A stretch of DNA of 64,000 nucleotides from Pomphorhynchus laevis (GCA_012934845.2 WNNJ02001936.1:1-64000), one strand, 5' to 3'; counted from the stretch's first letter, positions 27,640 through 40,202 are shown. Numbers and translations: made by a program. Notes: generated by a model not told the origin, from the sequence alone.

Positions 27640-28250
27640 TTAAGTTAAAATTTAAAATTGAAATTTGAAATAAAACTCAATTTTTATGAATTGACTAATA
27701 AGTAAAAGGTGATGTATCAAAATAAGGATTAGAGGTCATCAGGAGGAACTGCTATGTTATCAGGTTTTGATTCATATTCATTATACTAATGGTCTCGCTA
27801 TACCTTATAAAGAGGCCAAATACAATAATGTATTTTCTTTTATAATTTGATTATATATGTGATTTTAAGGGTAATTTCGTGTTATTTAACTGCCTCCTGA
27901 GATCCCTTTTCTACTCTGATTCATACTATACAATTCTATGTTGTTAGATGGAACCAGGAGAAAACAAGATATTAACGTTTTAGGGATACTTCAGTAACAC
28001 TTGTTTTGCAGCTTCTTAAAACAATGATTTTATTAACACATCTCCAATGTCAATTTCTGGAGAACCTAACAAGCATTTGCGCGAAATACGCTGTAATTCA
28101 CTATGTACCATACATTTGCACAGTTGTGCATGGACCTTACAATTTTGTAATAAGTTGGGTTGACCACCACAATTACCGTGATTTTCTCTTTGCTGTGTCT
28201 TGAACATTTTTGAACATTCATCTGACTTGATGTTTCGCCAATGCATTGAG
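27640..28250 (+). repeat. Repeat R, copy 3
   Basis: Same 65-codon frame at 28006-28203, differing from copy 1 by one residue (HHSYRD to HHNYRD), with more changes outside the frame (for example around 27880-27910). It is followed at once by a second module start (28252-28345), which has CTGCTATGTT and GGCCCC but no second pair partners. Confidence 0.85.
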
Positions 28251-28345
28251 TAAAAGTCAATTTTTATGAATTGACTAATAGATGAAAGAACAATGTATCA
28301 TAATAAGAATTAGTTGTCACCATTAGAAACTGCTATGTTATCAGA

Positions 28346-28689
28346 TTTCGGCCCCTATTCGTCGACGCTCCATAATAGACGACGTAACATAACTCTAAAT
28401 ATAAGTATGCTGACCCCTATAAATTAGAGGTCAGCATGCACTTAACGGCTGCGTGACCCAACCTGTGACGATGTAAACACAAACTTGGGTGGATGCTGTT
28501 CGATTTATATCGATAAAACCTTAAAATCAGATATTTTATAATGAAGATTTTCTTAATTACAGTAACGTCGGTGAATATGGTCAGAAAGAAAAATCATTCA
28601 AAGGATATCGTTAATTCTTCATTATATGTGTCTGTATTATATCATAAGCGGACTAAGGTATCAAAGTCCTACAGATCACCAACGTGCCG
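28346..28689. other. Unassigned sequence
   Basis: Less AT-rich than its left neighbour. It holds a small hairpin at about 28407-28437 (ATGCTGACC...GGTCAGCAT). The frame starting at 28541 overlaps the next LINE in antisense and is not supported. Confidence 0.5.
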
Positions 28690-29940
28690 CCCTCCGACTG
28701 ACCGTCTCAGGACCTCTTTCACATCTGAGAGTTTAGTCGATGCGGACAACGGTAGGTAATCGCGAGATGAAGAGCTTGAGAAACATGTCTTGGCTCAGAG
28801 GGACGTCTTCTAGAAAAGAAGAGTAATGCCAAGATTGTCCAGGTGCACCGTAAGCGCTCTTGAACACTCCATCTCAATGACAGATGGTGGGTCCGTTTTA
28901 GGGCACATTTAGCTCTCCTCAGGACATTTTCTAATATATTCAAGTCTGATACGGCTTACCATTTAATCGTAATGGTAAACTCCATATACCTTACTCGATA
29001 TGTGAAGGCTAGGAGTGTTTGAGACTGCAAATGGAGGAGAGAGCAGAGGGTGCTAGTCTCTTCAGTGTTTTCTTCGTGGCATGGGCGCCATGAAATACAA
29101 CCTCCTGCGAATTGGCAGGGTTCAAAATAAGATTGGATGGGCCTATCTAGTCATTTAATCTTAAAAAGAAACGGCTGATATTCGAGACTACATTTTTGCA
29201 CCTGCGTGCAGAAAACAGGGATGTGGTATCATCAGCATATACCACAAGATATTGATCGCGTTTTAATGTTTTGAAATGTTCAATTGAGGCAGCAAGATAT
29301 AAGACTGGAGAAAGTGAGGATCCTTGAGGCACACCTGTAATAGGGTAGAACTGACATGCATCAGGGTCGTCTTCATAGAAAAGCCGCTTGGCATACAGCA
29401 GTATCTCCTTCCTCTTAACACTTCTCGCAGGTAACCCGAGGGACCTGAGAGAATATATATCGAAGAGAATGGAAATACGATCAAATGTAGCAAAAAGTTA
29501 AGAAAAACAGCAACATCAAGCTGATGACTGTTATCTTGCAAAATCGATGCACTTTACCAATTGCTGAATGGACAGAGCAATTTTTTTACAAACTCATGAC
29601 AACTTGGTGCGATTGACTTGATGTGCAGCAATATCCCCACCCTGTTAACAATTCTCGCAGGCAACCCAAGGAACATGAAAGAAGAGATAACAAAAGGAAT
29701 GGACATGGGTTCAAATGCAGCAGAAAAGTCAAGGGAAATAGCCACAGCGAGTTGATGACTATTCTCCCGACAAATGCTGAATAGACCTAATGCTGAATAG
29801 ACCGAATGATCTTTAACGTACCCATGAAAACATGACGGGATAAAATTACGCCTACTCAGATGGTCGCGGATTCTACGCGCAAGCGCTTTTTCGTAGATGG
29901 AGATGAGGGAGTTTTGAATCGAACTGAGCCGCACATCCTT
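28690..29940 (-). pseudogene. CR1/Jockey-like LINE RT fragment with internal duplication
   Basis: Minus-strand RT pieces. LARRIRDHLSRRNFIPSCFHG with VAISLDFSAAFE is the palm start (29554-29934). QGSSLSPVLYL and LVVYADDTT are the B and C motifs (29147-29332). NPANSQEVVFHG follows downstream. Between them (29390-29541) is a second, diverged copy of the NSHQL-VAV...GxxREVL segment also seen at 29620-29770, so part of the palm is duplicated in tandem. Stops and frame changes show it is dead. Confidence 0.75.
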
Positions 29941-30896
29941 AGAACATGTAATCGAATTTTTTTGCTAAAAAAATTACCCTTCGTCTAATATTTATGCCGG
30001 CTATATCGGACGGGGTGGTTAAAAGCAATGTGATGACGACCTTCTTTCTCCGACATATTGTGGAACTGAAATTACGATTGCCAATCACGAAAATTATCAT
30101 CTATCCGGGGTCAAACGTATTCTGAATGATTGAAAATCCGAAAAACACTTCGCTGATTTAACATAAATAGTCAAAATGAGGAAAATAAAAAATGGTACAT
30201 AAGCTGCTAGTCGCGAAATTTTGTCCCAAAACTCAAATTACTTTCACAAAATACTGTGGAAATTGACCATCCGGTATCTACAAAGAGGTTTGCGTTTATC
30301 AGTTAAGGGAGACTATCAAATATTAAACTCCAGAAAAAATCTGGAATATAGACAAAGATTGGAAATTGATAATTCTCCCGCAAAAAATTAATAACCGCAA
30401 GACATGCGGATGTGATAGATGTACTGTTAGAGGTGAACGTCGCTGTCGAAATGTCAGTTTAAAAAATATCTTAGATCCATTAAATCAAGTTAACTAACTG
30501 CGTCTGTATTTTATACTATAAATAAATTAAAAATAAAGATAAATAATTATAAACAATAAATAATTATATAGGATTTTATACAATTTATATTTATATAACG
30601 ATAGAATTTATTATAAAAATTTAAATAATAAATTTTAATACTGAGATTATTGCTGAAAAGAACAAAATCACATATTTAGACAATAAATCAGATTAGATAT
30701 CTGAGTATATGTATTTTATACCATATATAAAAAATAAAATAAATAATAAATAATTATAAAAGATTTTATACAATTTATATTTATGTCAAGTTAAAATTAA
30801 AAATTAAAATTTTAGATGAAAGTCAATTCTTATGAATCGACTAATAAATAACAGAGTTGTATCAGAATAAGGATTAGAGGACATCAGGAGAAACTG
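29941..30896. other. Unassigned sequence with short-motif copies
   Basis: 29941-30470 has no recognised family. Two copies of the short motif start near 30477 and 30685. The second leads, after AT-rich DNA, into a module start (hairpin at about 30818-30840, then CATCAGGAGAAACTGCT), which is cut off by the next LINE. Confidence 0.6.
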
Positions 30897-32036
30897 CTCA
30901 CCCTCACCATCGCTTGCACCGTGACCAATCATTTGACATCATATGCCCACTCTCAAAGCGTCCACTATGTCATCGTTTTCGAGTCTATCACCGCTCTCTC
31001 AAACGTAATATCCGCTCAATCTATTCGTCTATCCGTGATTCCTATCTTGCTCTTCGCCGGTCGTATCTCAACCTACTTCGCACCAAATGCAACTCATTCT
31101 GGCAGCATAAAATCAACACTTCATTCAACTCTAAGTCTCTCTGGCATAATTTTAACTCAATCCTTTCTCGCTACTCTTCGTCTTGCAACATCAATCCGCA
31201 TTATTATTCGTCATTTCTACATACCATAGTATCCACGTTGCTCTTTCACACACCCGTCTCCATCCAATTCCATTTCTTTTCTACCTCGCATCATCCTCTC
31301 GGAACTCTTTCATATTCTTCCTGTCTCACCTGCCAAGGTATTATGTGTCCTCATATCCTTAGCCAACAAAACATCACCTGTCGATCACCTGCATACACCA
31401 ATACCTCAATCCATATGCTCACAGATATCCCATTTCCTAACCACCTTGTTTAACTTGTACATCCACAGTCGTATTGTCCATTCATAATGGAAATCCGCAA
31501 ATGTTCGTCTCCTCATAAAGAAACAATCGCTCGACTTCACTTTTCCTTCTATTTATCGCCTCATTTCACTTTCCCTACTTTTCTAAGCTCTTAGAACGCC
31601 TCATCTTAATACATATCAACGTTTATATATCTTTATCCAATATGCACACTTCTTTCCAATCCGATTTCCGCTCAAATCACATCACAAAATCGCTCGCATG
31701 AGAGTTTACAACGACCTACTCATTTCTCGTGACAAGGCTATATCTAGTGTTCTCATCTCCCTCGACCACTCATCCGCCTACGACATCGTCGACCACTCCA
31801 TCCTCATTTCTCGCCTTCGTTATGATTACCGCTTTTCTTCCTCCTCCGTAGCATTGTTTGCCTCATATTTATCCGACCGTTCTTTTTGAATCGGTTCTAA
31901 TTCATCATCCTCCCCTACCATTCCTATGTTCTGTGGGGTACCACAGGGTTCGGTCTTAGACCCCTGCTTTTCTCTCTTCTACTTGGCGATCTCTCCCTGT
32001 TTATCAAACCTTACTTATTATAATACTTACTTATTA
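30897..32036 (+). pseudogene. LINE-B fragment, RT N-terminal part
   Basis: Aligns with 40850-41985: the SLKRxLRHxFRVYHRSL linker, FNSILxRYSSSCN, then the RT start with SLDHSSAYDIVDHSIL and a stretch reading GVPQGSVLD. It is interrupted by several stops and a deletion. It ends near TTTATCAAACCTTACTTATTA, where an inverted LINE-A copy begins. Confidence 0.8.
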
Positions 32037-33967
32037 CGAAATCGCAAAGAACAGTAATCAAAACGAGAATTGTTGAGAAAAAGAAGGTTGAGAAATGAAG
32101 GAGTAGGAAAAGTTACAAGGCGGAAAGCAACGATAAGAAGACGAATTTGAACACGAGAATAAATGATAGCTAAATCGAGAGAAGCAAGATGGAGGATGTA
32201 TGATCAAAACGACGAAGACGGAGGAGAATTCGGACAGCTGCGTTGACGATGCGTTGTAGGGGAAGAAGAGTGGATTTAGGTGAGTTGGAAAATAGACTAA
32301 GACAATAATCGAGTCTAGAAAAAAGGAGAGATGATATGAGAGTCATACAAGAAGGAAAATCGATCAATCTACGAACTTGACGGAGGTTGCGGAGTATCAA
32401 GGTAGATGAGCATACTTTATCTCTAACAAAAGGTTTAAGTGAAAGTCGGTTGTCGAAATGGAAGCCTAGAAAAACGAGATTTTCAACGATAGAAAGAATT
32501 GTAGAATTTAATGATACAGAGGGAGGTTCAAAGCCGAGGCGTCGAGGTAGGATCCACATATTTTTGGATTTATCAAGATTCAGAAAAAAGCGAAGGGAAG
32601 AAAGATGATTGGAAATTGAGACAAGACAGTCCGAAGCGGAAACACTAAGATCGTGAATACGATAAACAGGTGCATGAGCATAGATGAGAATGTCATCAGC
32701 ATATTGCATAACATGGAAGTTAAATTTTTAAGATATCGAAGACAAATCACCAAGAAGAAGAGAGAAAAGTATAGGGCCTAATACGGAGCCTTGTGGAACA
32801 CCGGACGGAATGGACGAAGGATGGGAAAGAGAAGAGTTAGAATATACGCGAAATGTACGGTTTAATAGATATGAAGAAAACCATGATACAGTGGGTAAAG
32901 AGAAGCCATAATCATGACGAAGGCGATGGAGAAGAATCGAGTGATCGACGATGTCAAAAGCAGACGATAGATCAAGAGAAACTATGACACTACATAATTT
33001 ATGATCGCGCGATATGAGTAAGTCTTTATAAACTTTAAGACATGCAATTTCGGTAGAGTAATAAGAGCGAAAAGCGGCTTGGAAGGGAGGAAATAAGTTA
33101 GAGGAATAGAGATATGTATTAACTTGCTTAAGAACAAGACGCTCAAGGAGTTTAGAGAGGGTTGGGAGAAGTGAAATAGGACGGTACGAAGATGGTAGTG
33201 AGGAGTCGAGAGATTGCTTTTTGATGAGAGGACGAACAGTGGCGCATTTCCAGATGGAAGGAAATGTACGGCTACGGATGGACGAGTTGAACAATGTGGT
33301 TAGGAAGGGTAAGATAAAGGAGCAGATATTTTTAAGCAAGTGAGTGGGAATTGGGTCAGAAGGAGAGGTTTTATTAGGTAATGACAGCAGAACCGAAGAA
33401 ACTTCATCAGATGAAACGGGAAGAAGGTGGAATAGTTCTGGGAGAGAAGTATTTAAAGATAAGAGTGGGTACAAGGGGTATTGAGTAGTAGGAAAAGTAA
33501 ATTAGATAACTTAGTTTGTAGATAAGAAGAAAATTCATCAGAATTTATATTACAAGGGGATGATGATCGTGAAAGAATTGAGTTTAAGATTTTCCAATGA
33601 GATTTAGAGTTGGAAGATGACTCGAGTTGATTTCGCCAAAAGAGAGTACGTTTAGTACGTATAAGAATGATATGTGAACGGCGTTGAGAAAAGTAGGAAT
33701 CACGAAGATTTGGAGAGAGTGAGTTGGGTGAACGTTTAAGAAAGCGTTTATACATACGAAAAGAGTGACGGAGTCGACGCTTAGAAAGACTACAGTCAGA
33801 ATCGAACTAGGGAGCATAGCGCAAGCGCTGGAACGTCGAAGTCGACTAGGCAGAAGGTTATTGAGGATCGACGTAAGTTCAGAATTAAACAGAATGCAGA
33901 GATCATCGGGAGAGAGATAGTTAAGAGGAAATGAATAGAGTGAAGATTGAGAAAACAGAGAAAACAT
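32037..33967 (-). pseudogene. LINE-A copy, nearly full RT, 3'-truncated
   Basis: Minus-strand RT of the CR1/L2 type. It has a linker (YKRFLKRSPNSLSPN), then PNKTSPSDPIPTHLL, SSYRPISLLPTLSKLLERL, the catalytic SLDLSSAFDIVDHSIL, GVPQGSVLGP and MQYADDILIYAHAP, then the C-terminal GFHFDNRLSLK and LLRLRRFDHTS. An in-frame TAA between LSSIS and KFNF (about 32728) splits the palm, and a one-base deletion at FDHTSS cuts off the C-terminal domain. Both defects recur in the copy at 35940-37800. The 3' UTR is missing. Confidence 0.9.
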
Positions 33968-34413
33968 TTCGCTGATTTACTCTGTGGCGTAAAAATGATT
34001 ACATTTTTGATTAAAAATGATTACATTTTTGGCAGCACTAAAAGAAACGTTTACGATCATTCAAAAATCACGGATAAAAATTTAGGTGAATATGCAAAGA
34101 CGAAAGGGTCAACCGTGTTAAAGTTTCTACCTTAAAGAACTTAGTGAGAACGAATTAAAAAACGATACCAACGTTTTTATTAATGAGGAAATGCTATGAT
34201 GTCCTTATTAGATTAAACGTGTAAACAAATACTGAAATTTTTTAGATTTCTGAATAAACCCTTTTAGTTGGTTATTGTTTATCACGCTTTTGATTGCGAA
34301 TACTGCCCATATGTGAACTGGTTAGTGAATATACTCAACGAGCAGCCTTCAGTGAACTGGTTGGTGAGCTACGAGTAGCCTTCGGCAGTGCCATTACGTA
34401 AAATCACTCTAAA
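33968..34413. other. Spacer between LINE copies
   Basis: No gene seen. A roughly 37-bp direct repeat (GTGAACTGGTTAGTGAA and GTGAACTGGTTGGTGAG, about 34313-34388) lies just before the next LINE. TTTCGCTGATTTA at 33967 also occurs near 30152. Confidence 0.55.
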
Positions 34414-35811
34414 ATGAGTGAATCACTCCCTACTCTTTCTAAGCTCTTAGAACGCCTCATCTTAATACAAATCAACGCTTATCTCTCCTCATCCAATCTG
34501 TACCCTCCTTTCCAATCCGCTTTCCGCTCTAATCACTCGACAGAAATCGCATGCATAAAAGTGTACAACGACTTACTCATTTCTCGAGACAAGGTTCTAT
34601 ATAGTGTTCTCATCTCCCTGGACCTCTCCTCCGAATTCGACATTGTCGACCACTCCGTCCTCCTTTCTCGCCTTCGTTATGATTACGGCTTTTCTTCCTC
34701 CTCCGTAGCTTGGTTCGCCTCATATCTATCCGACCGTTCCTTTCGCGTCTGTTCTAATTCATCATCCTCCCCTCCCATCCCTATTTTTTGCGGGGTTCCA
34801 CAAGGTTCAGTCCTAGGTCCCCTGCTTTTCTCTCTTTTGCTTGGCGATCTCTCTCCATTTATCAAACCTTACTCCTTTAACGTCATGCAATACGCCGATG
34901 ACATTCTAATCTATGCTCATGCACCCGCACATCGCATACACGACATCGCCATTTCTGCCTCCAACTGTCTCTCTTCTATCTACAAGCGTCTCTCCAATCT
35001 CCATCTCGTTCTAAACGCCGAAAAGTCCAAAATAATGTGGATCCTTCCCCGTAAACCAAGCATATCTCCTCCCATTGTATCTTTTGCCTCATCGATCATC
35101 CCTGTAGTCCACAATCTCACTTTCTTAGGCTTCCATTTCGATGATCACCTTTCCCTTAAACCCTTCGTCCGTGACAAGGTCCGCTCGTCTAACTTAATTC
35201 TTCGTGACATCCGCCGTATCCGCCCCCTTATCGACTTCCGTTCTTGTATGTATCTTCTTTCATCGCTTCTTTTCCCTAAAATCGATTACTGCCTTAGCCT
35301 TTTCGCCAATTCTCCAAAATCCATCATCCTACCCCTACAACGAATAATCAACACCGCCGTTCGAGTGCTCTTTCGCCTCCGTCGCTTCGACCACACATCC
35401 ACATATTTTGCCCAACTCTCCTGGCCCACCATCCACATCCGCATCAAACTCCGCCTTCTTCTCATTACTTTTCGTCTCATCGCTGTCGGCTCCCCATCGT
35501 TCATCAACCTTCCTTTCTTAGACGATACTCGCCCCACCTCGCTATCGCTTCGTTCCTGTCATACCCTCTTACTCCACGTTCCTAATTACTCCAACAACTA
35601 CGGTCTCCGATCCTTCCTCGTCGCCGCCTCACTCGCCTGGAATCAACTCCCTCTCGACGTCCGCCGCGCTCCCTCTTTTATCACATTCAAACACCTCCTC
35701 CGTTCACACCTTCTCGACGCCTGATTCACAGTTTTGTTTTTGTTGTGGTCATGTACGCGTGCGCTGGCACGCATTTGCCACGTTAAAATAAATCTTTTCT
35801 TTTTTTAAATG
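34414..35811 (+). mobile_element. LINE-B copy with 436-codon RT frame
   Basis: The best-preserved LINE-B coding end, 5'-truncated within the RT fingers. The frame 34414-35724 starts in LPTLSKLLERLIL. It keeps LISLDLSSEFDIVDHS (usually SAFDIVDH), GVPQGSVLGPLLF and the catalytic YADD at 34891-34902, the IMWILPRK segment, LRRFDHTS, then the thumb/C-terminal region to a natural stop. The RT core is intact but lacks its N-terminus and endonuclease, so it is not autonomous. The 3' UTR has the hairpin GCGTGCGCTGGCACGC (35757-35772) and the ATTTGCCACGTTAAAATAAA box. The ATG of the frame is probably fortuitous. Confidence 0.9.
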
Positions 35812-35939
35812 TATGTTTGAGGATAAAAATGCGTATGTTTTATATCAAATTGTGTTAGTTTCTTATCAAGGACGAGATAATTCGATTTGTGTATTAATGA
35901 TTTTTCATTTAAAAACGAAATATTAGTTGTGCTCGTTTA
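35812..35939. other. Short spacer between LINE-B and LINE-A
   Basis: AT-rich, no feature seen. Confidence 0.6.
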
Positions 35940-37800
35940 CTAATAATAATACAAATTTATTTAATGTGGCAAATGCATACAAGCTGTAGGCTTACAAGTC
36001 CACAAACAAAAATGAAAAAGTCAAGCAGATAAATTGCTAAAATGGGATCAGATTTGTCGTTTGAAGCACTGCAGGGAAGTTGATTGGCGTATATGAATGG
36101 GCAGATGATTCCACGATAGAGGAGCAGCCACCAAGAAGGAGCGGAGTCTAAAGGAGGTAGAGTAGTTTGGGACATGTAAAAGAAGGGAATTACAGGAACG
36201 CAAGGAACAGTAAACAGGAAGAGAATTATCAAGAAAAGGAAGGTTGAGAAATGAAGGGGTATGAAAAGTTACAAGACGGAAAGCAACGATAAGAAGACGA
36301 ATTTGAACACGACAATAAATTGTAGGCAAGTCGAGAGAAGCAAGATGGAGGATGTATGATCAAAACGACGAAGACGGAGGAGAATTCGGACAGCTGCGTT
36401 GACGATGCGTTGTAGGGGAAGAAGAGTGGATTTAGGTGAGTTGGAAAATAGACTAAGACAATAATCGAGTCTAGAAAAAAGGAGAGATGATATGAGAGTC
36501 ATACAAGAAGGGAAATCGATCAATCTACGAACTTGACGGAGGTTGCGGAGTATCAAGGTAGATGAGCATACTTTATCTCTAACAAAAGGCTTAAGTGAAA
36601 GTCGGTTGTCGAAATGGAAGCCTAGAAAAACGAGATTTTCAACGATAGAAAGAATTGTAGAATTTAATGATACAGAGGGAGGTTCAAAGCCGAGGCGTCG
36701 AGGTAGGATCCACATAATTTTGGATTTATCAAGATTCAGAAAAAAGCGAAGGGAAGAAAGATGATTGGAAATTGAGACAAGACAGTCCGAAGCGGAAACA
36801 CTAAGATCGTGAATACGATAAACAGGTGCATGAGCATAGATGAGAATGTCATCAGCATATTGCATAACATGGAAGTTAAATTTTTAAGATATCGAAGACA
36901 AATCACCAAGAAGAAGAGAGAAAAGTATAGGGCCTAATACGGAGCCTTGTGGAACACCGGACGGAATAGACGAAGGATGGGAAAGAGAAGAGTTAGAATA
37001 TACGCGAAATGTACGGTTTAATAGATATGAAGAAAACCATGATACAGTGGGTAAAAGAAGCCATCATCATGACGAAGACGATGGAGAAGAATCGAGCGAT
37101 CTACGATGTCAAAAGCAGACGATAGATCAAGAGAAACTATGACACTACATAATTTATGATCGCGCGATATGAGTAAGTCGTTATAAACTTTAAGACATGC
37201 AATTTCGGTAGAGTAATAAGAGCGAAAAGCGGCTTGGAAGGGAGGAAATAAGTTAGAGGAATAGAGATATGTATTAACTTGCTTAAGAACGAGACGCTCA
37301 AAGAGTTTAGAGAGGGTTGGGAGAAGTGAAATAGGACGGTACGAAGATGGTAGTGAGAAGTCGAGAGATTGCTTTTTGATGAGAGGACGAACAGTGGCGC
37401 ATTTCCAGATGGAAGGAAATGTACGGCTACGGATGGACGAGTTGAACAATGTGGTTAGGAAGGGTAAGATAAAGGAGCAGATATTTTTAAGCAAGTGAGT
37501 GGGAATTGGGTCAGAAGGAGAGGTTTTATTAGGTAATGACAGCAGAACCGAAGAAACTTCATCAGATGAAACGGGAAGAAGGTGGAATAGTTCTGGGAGG
37601 GAAGTATTTAAAGATATGAGTGGGTACAAGGTGGCTATGGGTAGTAGGAAAAGTAAATTTGATAGCTTAGTTTGTAGATAAGAAGAAAATTCATTAGGAT
37701 TTATATTACAAGGGATGATGATCGTGAAAGAATTGAGTTTAAGATTTTCCAATGAGATTTAGAGTTGGAAGATGACTCGAGTTGATTTCGCCAAAAGAGA
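35940..37800 (-). pseudogene. LINE-A copy, 5'-truncated, with 3' end
   Basis: Minus-strand LINE-A from NSFTIIIPCNINP through the RT to the 3' end. It has SLDLSSAFDIVDRS, GVPQGSVLGP, YADDILIYAHAP and the detached C-terminal frame PTIYCRVQIRLLIVAFRLV (36048-36329). It has a one-base deletion at GFFYPLY (about 37060), the same TAA after LSSIS and the same frameshift at FDHTSS as 32037-33967. The 3' hairpin (35975-35991) has one mismatch, and the tail is TATTATTATTA. The 5' break is at 37800 against CACTGCCAATAAG. Confidence 0.9.
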
Positions 37801-37865
37801 GCACTGCCAATAAGATATTACTGATTACTGCCAATAAGTTATTAAGATTTTCGGTATGTGATGAA
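37801..37865. other. Short tandem duplication
   Basis: ACTGCCAATAAG followed by TATTACTGATT, then ACTGCCAATAAG again. Confidence 0.7.
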
Positions 37866-38540
37866 TAGATTTAAGAAGGTTAGCTTCGGTTGTTTACTGT
37901 GTACATTGCATATCAATACCGGAAGCTTATTAAACAAACGCGATGAACATGCGATCTTGATTCAAGAAATATCAGTTGATATTCTGATTATAACCTAAAC
38001 TTGGCTCAAACCTGAGATACTTGACGAAGAAATTGCTATATCTGGTTTTACCTTAATACGTTGTGATAGATAAATCTTTAAAGGTGGGGTAGTTAACATT
38101 TATATCAAATAAACACTGACTTTCAATACGTTAAAACTACATGTGATAGTATCAATTATTGTGAACATATATAGTTGTCTCTTGACAGACCTAATTACGA
38201 ATCACTACTTCTAGGCGCTTTTACCAATAATCATATCTTTAACAAACTTAATTATTAGCTCTGTAAACAAATTCTCTAGCATATATAGAGATATTTTGAT
38301 AATAGGTGATTTTAATATGTTCAGATTAGTTAGACTCATTGTATTCCATTATCGGGTTGCATCGTGAGTCCTAATAACTTTTTGGAACCAATTGCCTGCA
38401 AATATTGTATCTATGACTAAAGTCAATCAATGCAAAAACTTATTGAGACTGATAATCTTGAATGATGGATTATCTGAATTGTGATAGCTTATTGAATTAG
38501 CCTGAGTTTTTTCTTTTACTATTTGTTTTAATGGATGCTT
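37866..38540 (+). pseudogene. CR1/Jockey-like LINE endonuclease fragment
   Basis: An APE-type endonuclease relic. It has INTGSLLNKRDEHAILIQEI (the usual N-R-S-L-L-N-K start), VDILIIT-TWLKPEI, FKGGVVNIYIK and IIGDFNM (about 38300). Stops replace some residues, for example Glu of TETWL. The RT does not follow here. Confidence 0.7.
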
Positions 38541-40202
38541 CTATATCGAGCTTTTATGCTCAACTTTGAAGACTAACTTTAATAATAATGAGTTCCCAGT
38601 ATAGTTCAAACATGACGACACCGTTGTATTTTGTAGATAACGTTACCTTGATGAAATCTAATCCCGAAGACCTACAGCGAAATAAACAGTTTGAATGTAA
38701 TTATACACTTTTTTGAGATTATTGATTTTGCACGAAGCAATGTTAGGTTGCACAGTCATCCCAAAAGGACGATAAAAAATGCCTGGCATATGAGAATTAA
38801 GATACTTAACAATATTATTTATTTACGGTGAATATTGCGATTTAATTATAACTTGAAGGTTCACTAAATATTGACACAAGAAATGTACATTAAATCAAAA
38901 GTTTTCCTAAAATATTAAGTTGAGAAACTATATGTCACCAAAGATTCGAAATTTGAGAAAATGCATTTGAAGAATAACAGATTGTAGAATCTGGGTAGAT
39001 AAGATTCAAAAATATAAACATTTATTTTTAGTGGCCGTTGCAATTAAATGATTGCATGCTGGTCAACTAAAATGTACACAATTTTAAAGTTTTCTGATTT
39101 AATTGGCAATCAGAAATGATTTCAATTAAATTTTTGCAAAATTTAATAAAGCAGACCAGTCGAGTGATCGTCAGCCAACATTAAAGGGTCGAAATCGTGA
39201 AACGTAGGTATTGTATCAGTAATTGATGAAGTCCACCAATACTGAAATGTAGCGTACCACTGTTGGATTATAGGATTGAAGAAAAGTGAAGTGTCATCAA
39301 AGATGTCAATTGTAATAATGACTGTACAATCAAGTTAACTTAAAATTAAGAAACAAACTATAGTTGACTAGTTTGATAATAGTAATCGATTGCAAAAATA
39401 GGAAGGTTTTGAAATTGAAGGTATAACCTTCCCTACCAGCGCTGATTTAATTTGCAATCAGAAACAATTTCAATTTAACTCGCAAAATTGAAGACGAATG
39501 TCTTTCATTTAATAAAGCAGACGAGCCGAGTGAACGACATCCAACATTAAAGGTACCGAAAACGTGTAACTTAGGTATTAGGTTTTTCCTAATACCTAGG
39601 TTACATCTGGTATTAGGTTTTTTGCGCTGGTTTTCCTTCCCTGGTTTGTTTTGACATTTTTTCTTTTTATGTTGACTTGTACACCGTTGTGTCTTTATTA
39701 ACATTTCAGATTGCTGAAGATGATGCCAGCTAGGCATCGAAATATTCGGTTAAATAAATTTTGTGGTGGTTTTTGCCAGCTATCTCCAAATTTAATGTAT
39801 TTAGAAAGTTTGTCGAGAGCAGCATTCTCTAAAATCCCCAAACATAAAATTGATGATTAGGAAAATATAATGCTAATGTTGAAGTGTAGTAACAATAGAG
39901 TAAGCTCAACTACCAGGATTTTAGGACTATTTTGGAGCATAGAAGTATAAGTTCATTCGAATGTTGCTAGATGGAATATTAGCAAATGGAATATTTTGTT
40001 AAAAATAAAATGTAATGCAAAATAAACTGAAGTTAGTATGTTGTGGGCTAGTGGAGTATGTACAAATGTATGCAAATTGCTGAAAACACATTAGAATTCA
40101 AGTCTCACGTTTAGCATATACAGCTTCAATCAAATCCACGTTCAATTTCTGTGAAACTAAATTTTATGAATCGTAATTTTCTTTTTTAAATTCTCTAATC
40201 AT
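38541..40202. other. Unassigned sequence with direct repeats
   Basis: No gene seen. Two diverged direct repeats of about 115-135 bp lie at 39093-39210 and 39442-39577 (GATTTAAT.GGCAATCAGAAA, later AATAAAGCAGAC and CCAACATTAAAG). A hairpin lies at 39568-39602, and a hammerhead-like core at about 39715-39742. Confidence 0.6.
39715..39742 (+). other. Hammerhead-like core motif
   Basis: CTGAAGA, then a perfect 6-bp hairpin GATGCC-AGCTA-GGCATC, then GAAA: the CUGANGA / stem II / GAAA order of hammerhead ribozymes. Stem III and the cleavage triplet could not be placed, so activity is unproven. Confidence 0.35.

Noticed and set aside
28541-28759. Plus-strand frame of 72 codons
   Set aside because: Its right part is antisense to the minus-strand LINE, and it has no family.
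32387-36764. Plus-strand frames (32387-32608, 36543-36764) that are nearly identical
   Set aside because: Antisense shadows of the two LINE-A copies.
39447-39737. Lys-rich minus-strand frame of 96 codons
   Set aside because: Overlaps direct repeats, a hairpin and the hammerhead-like core; no recognisable domain.
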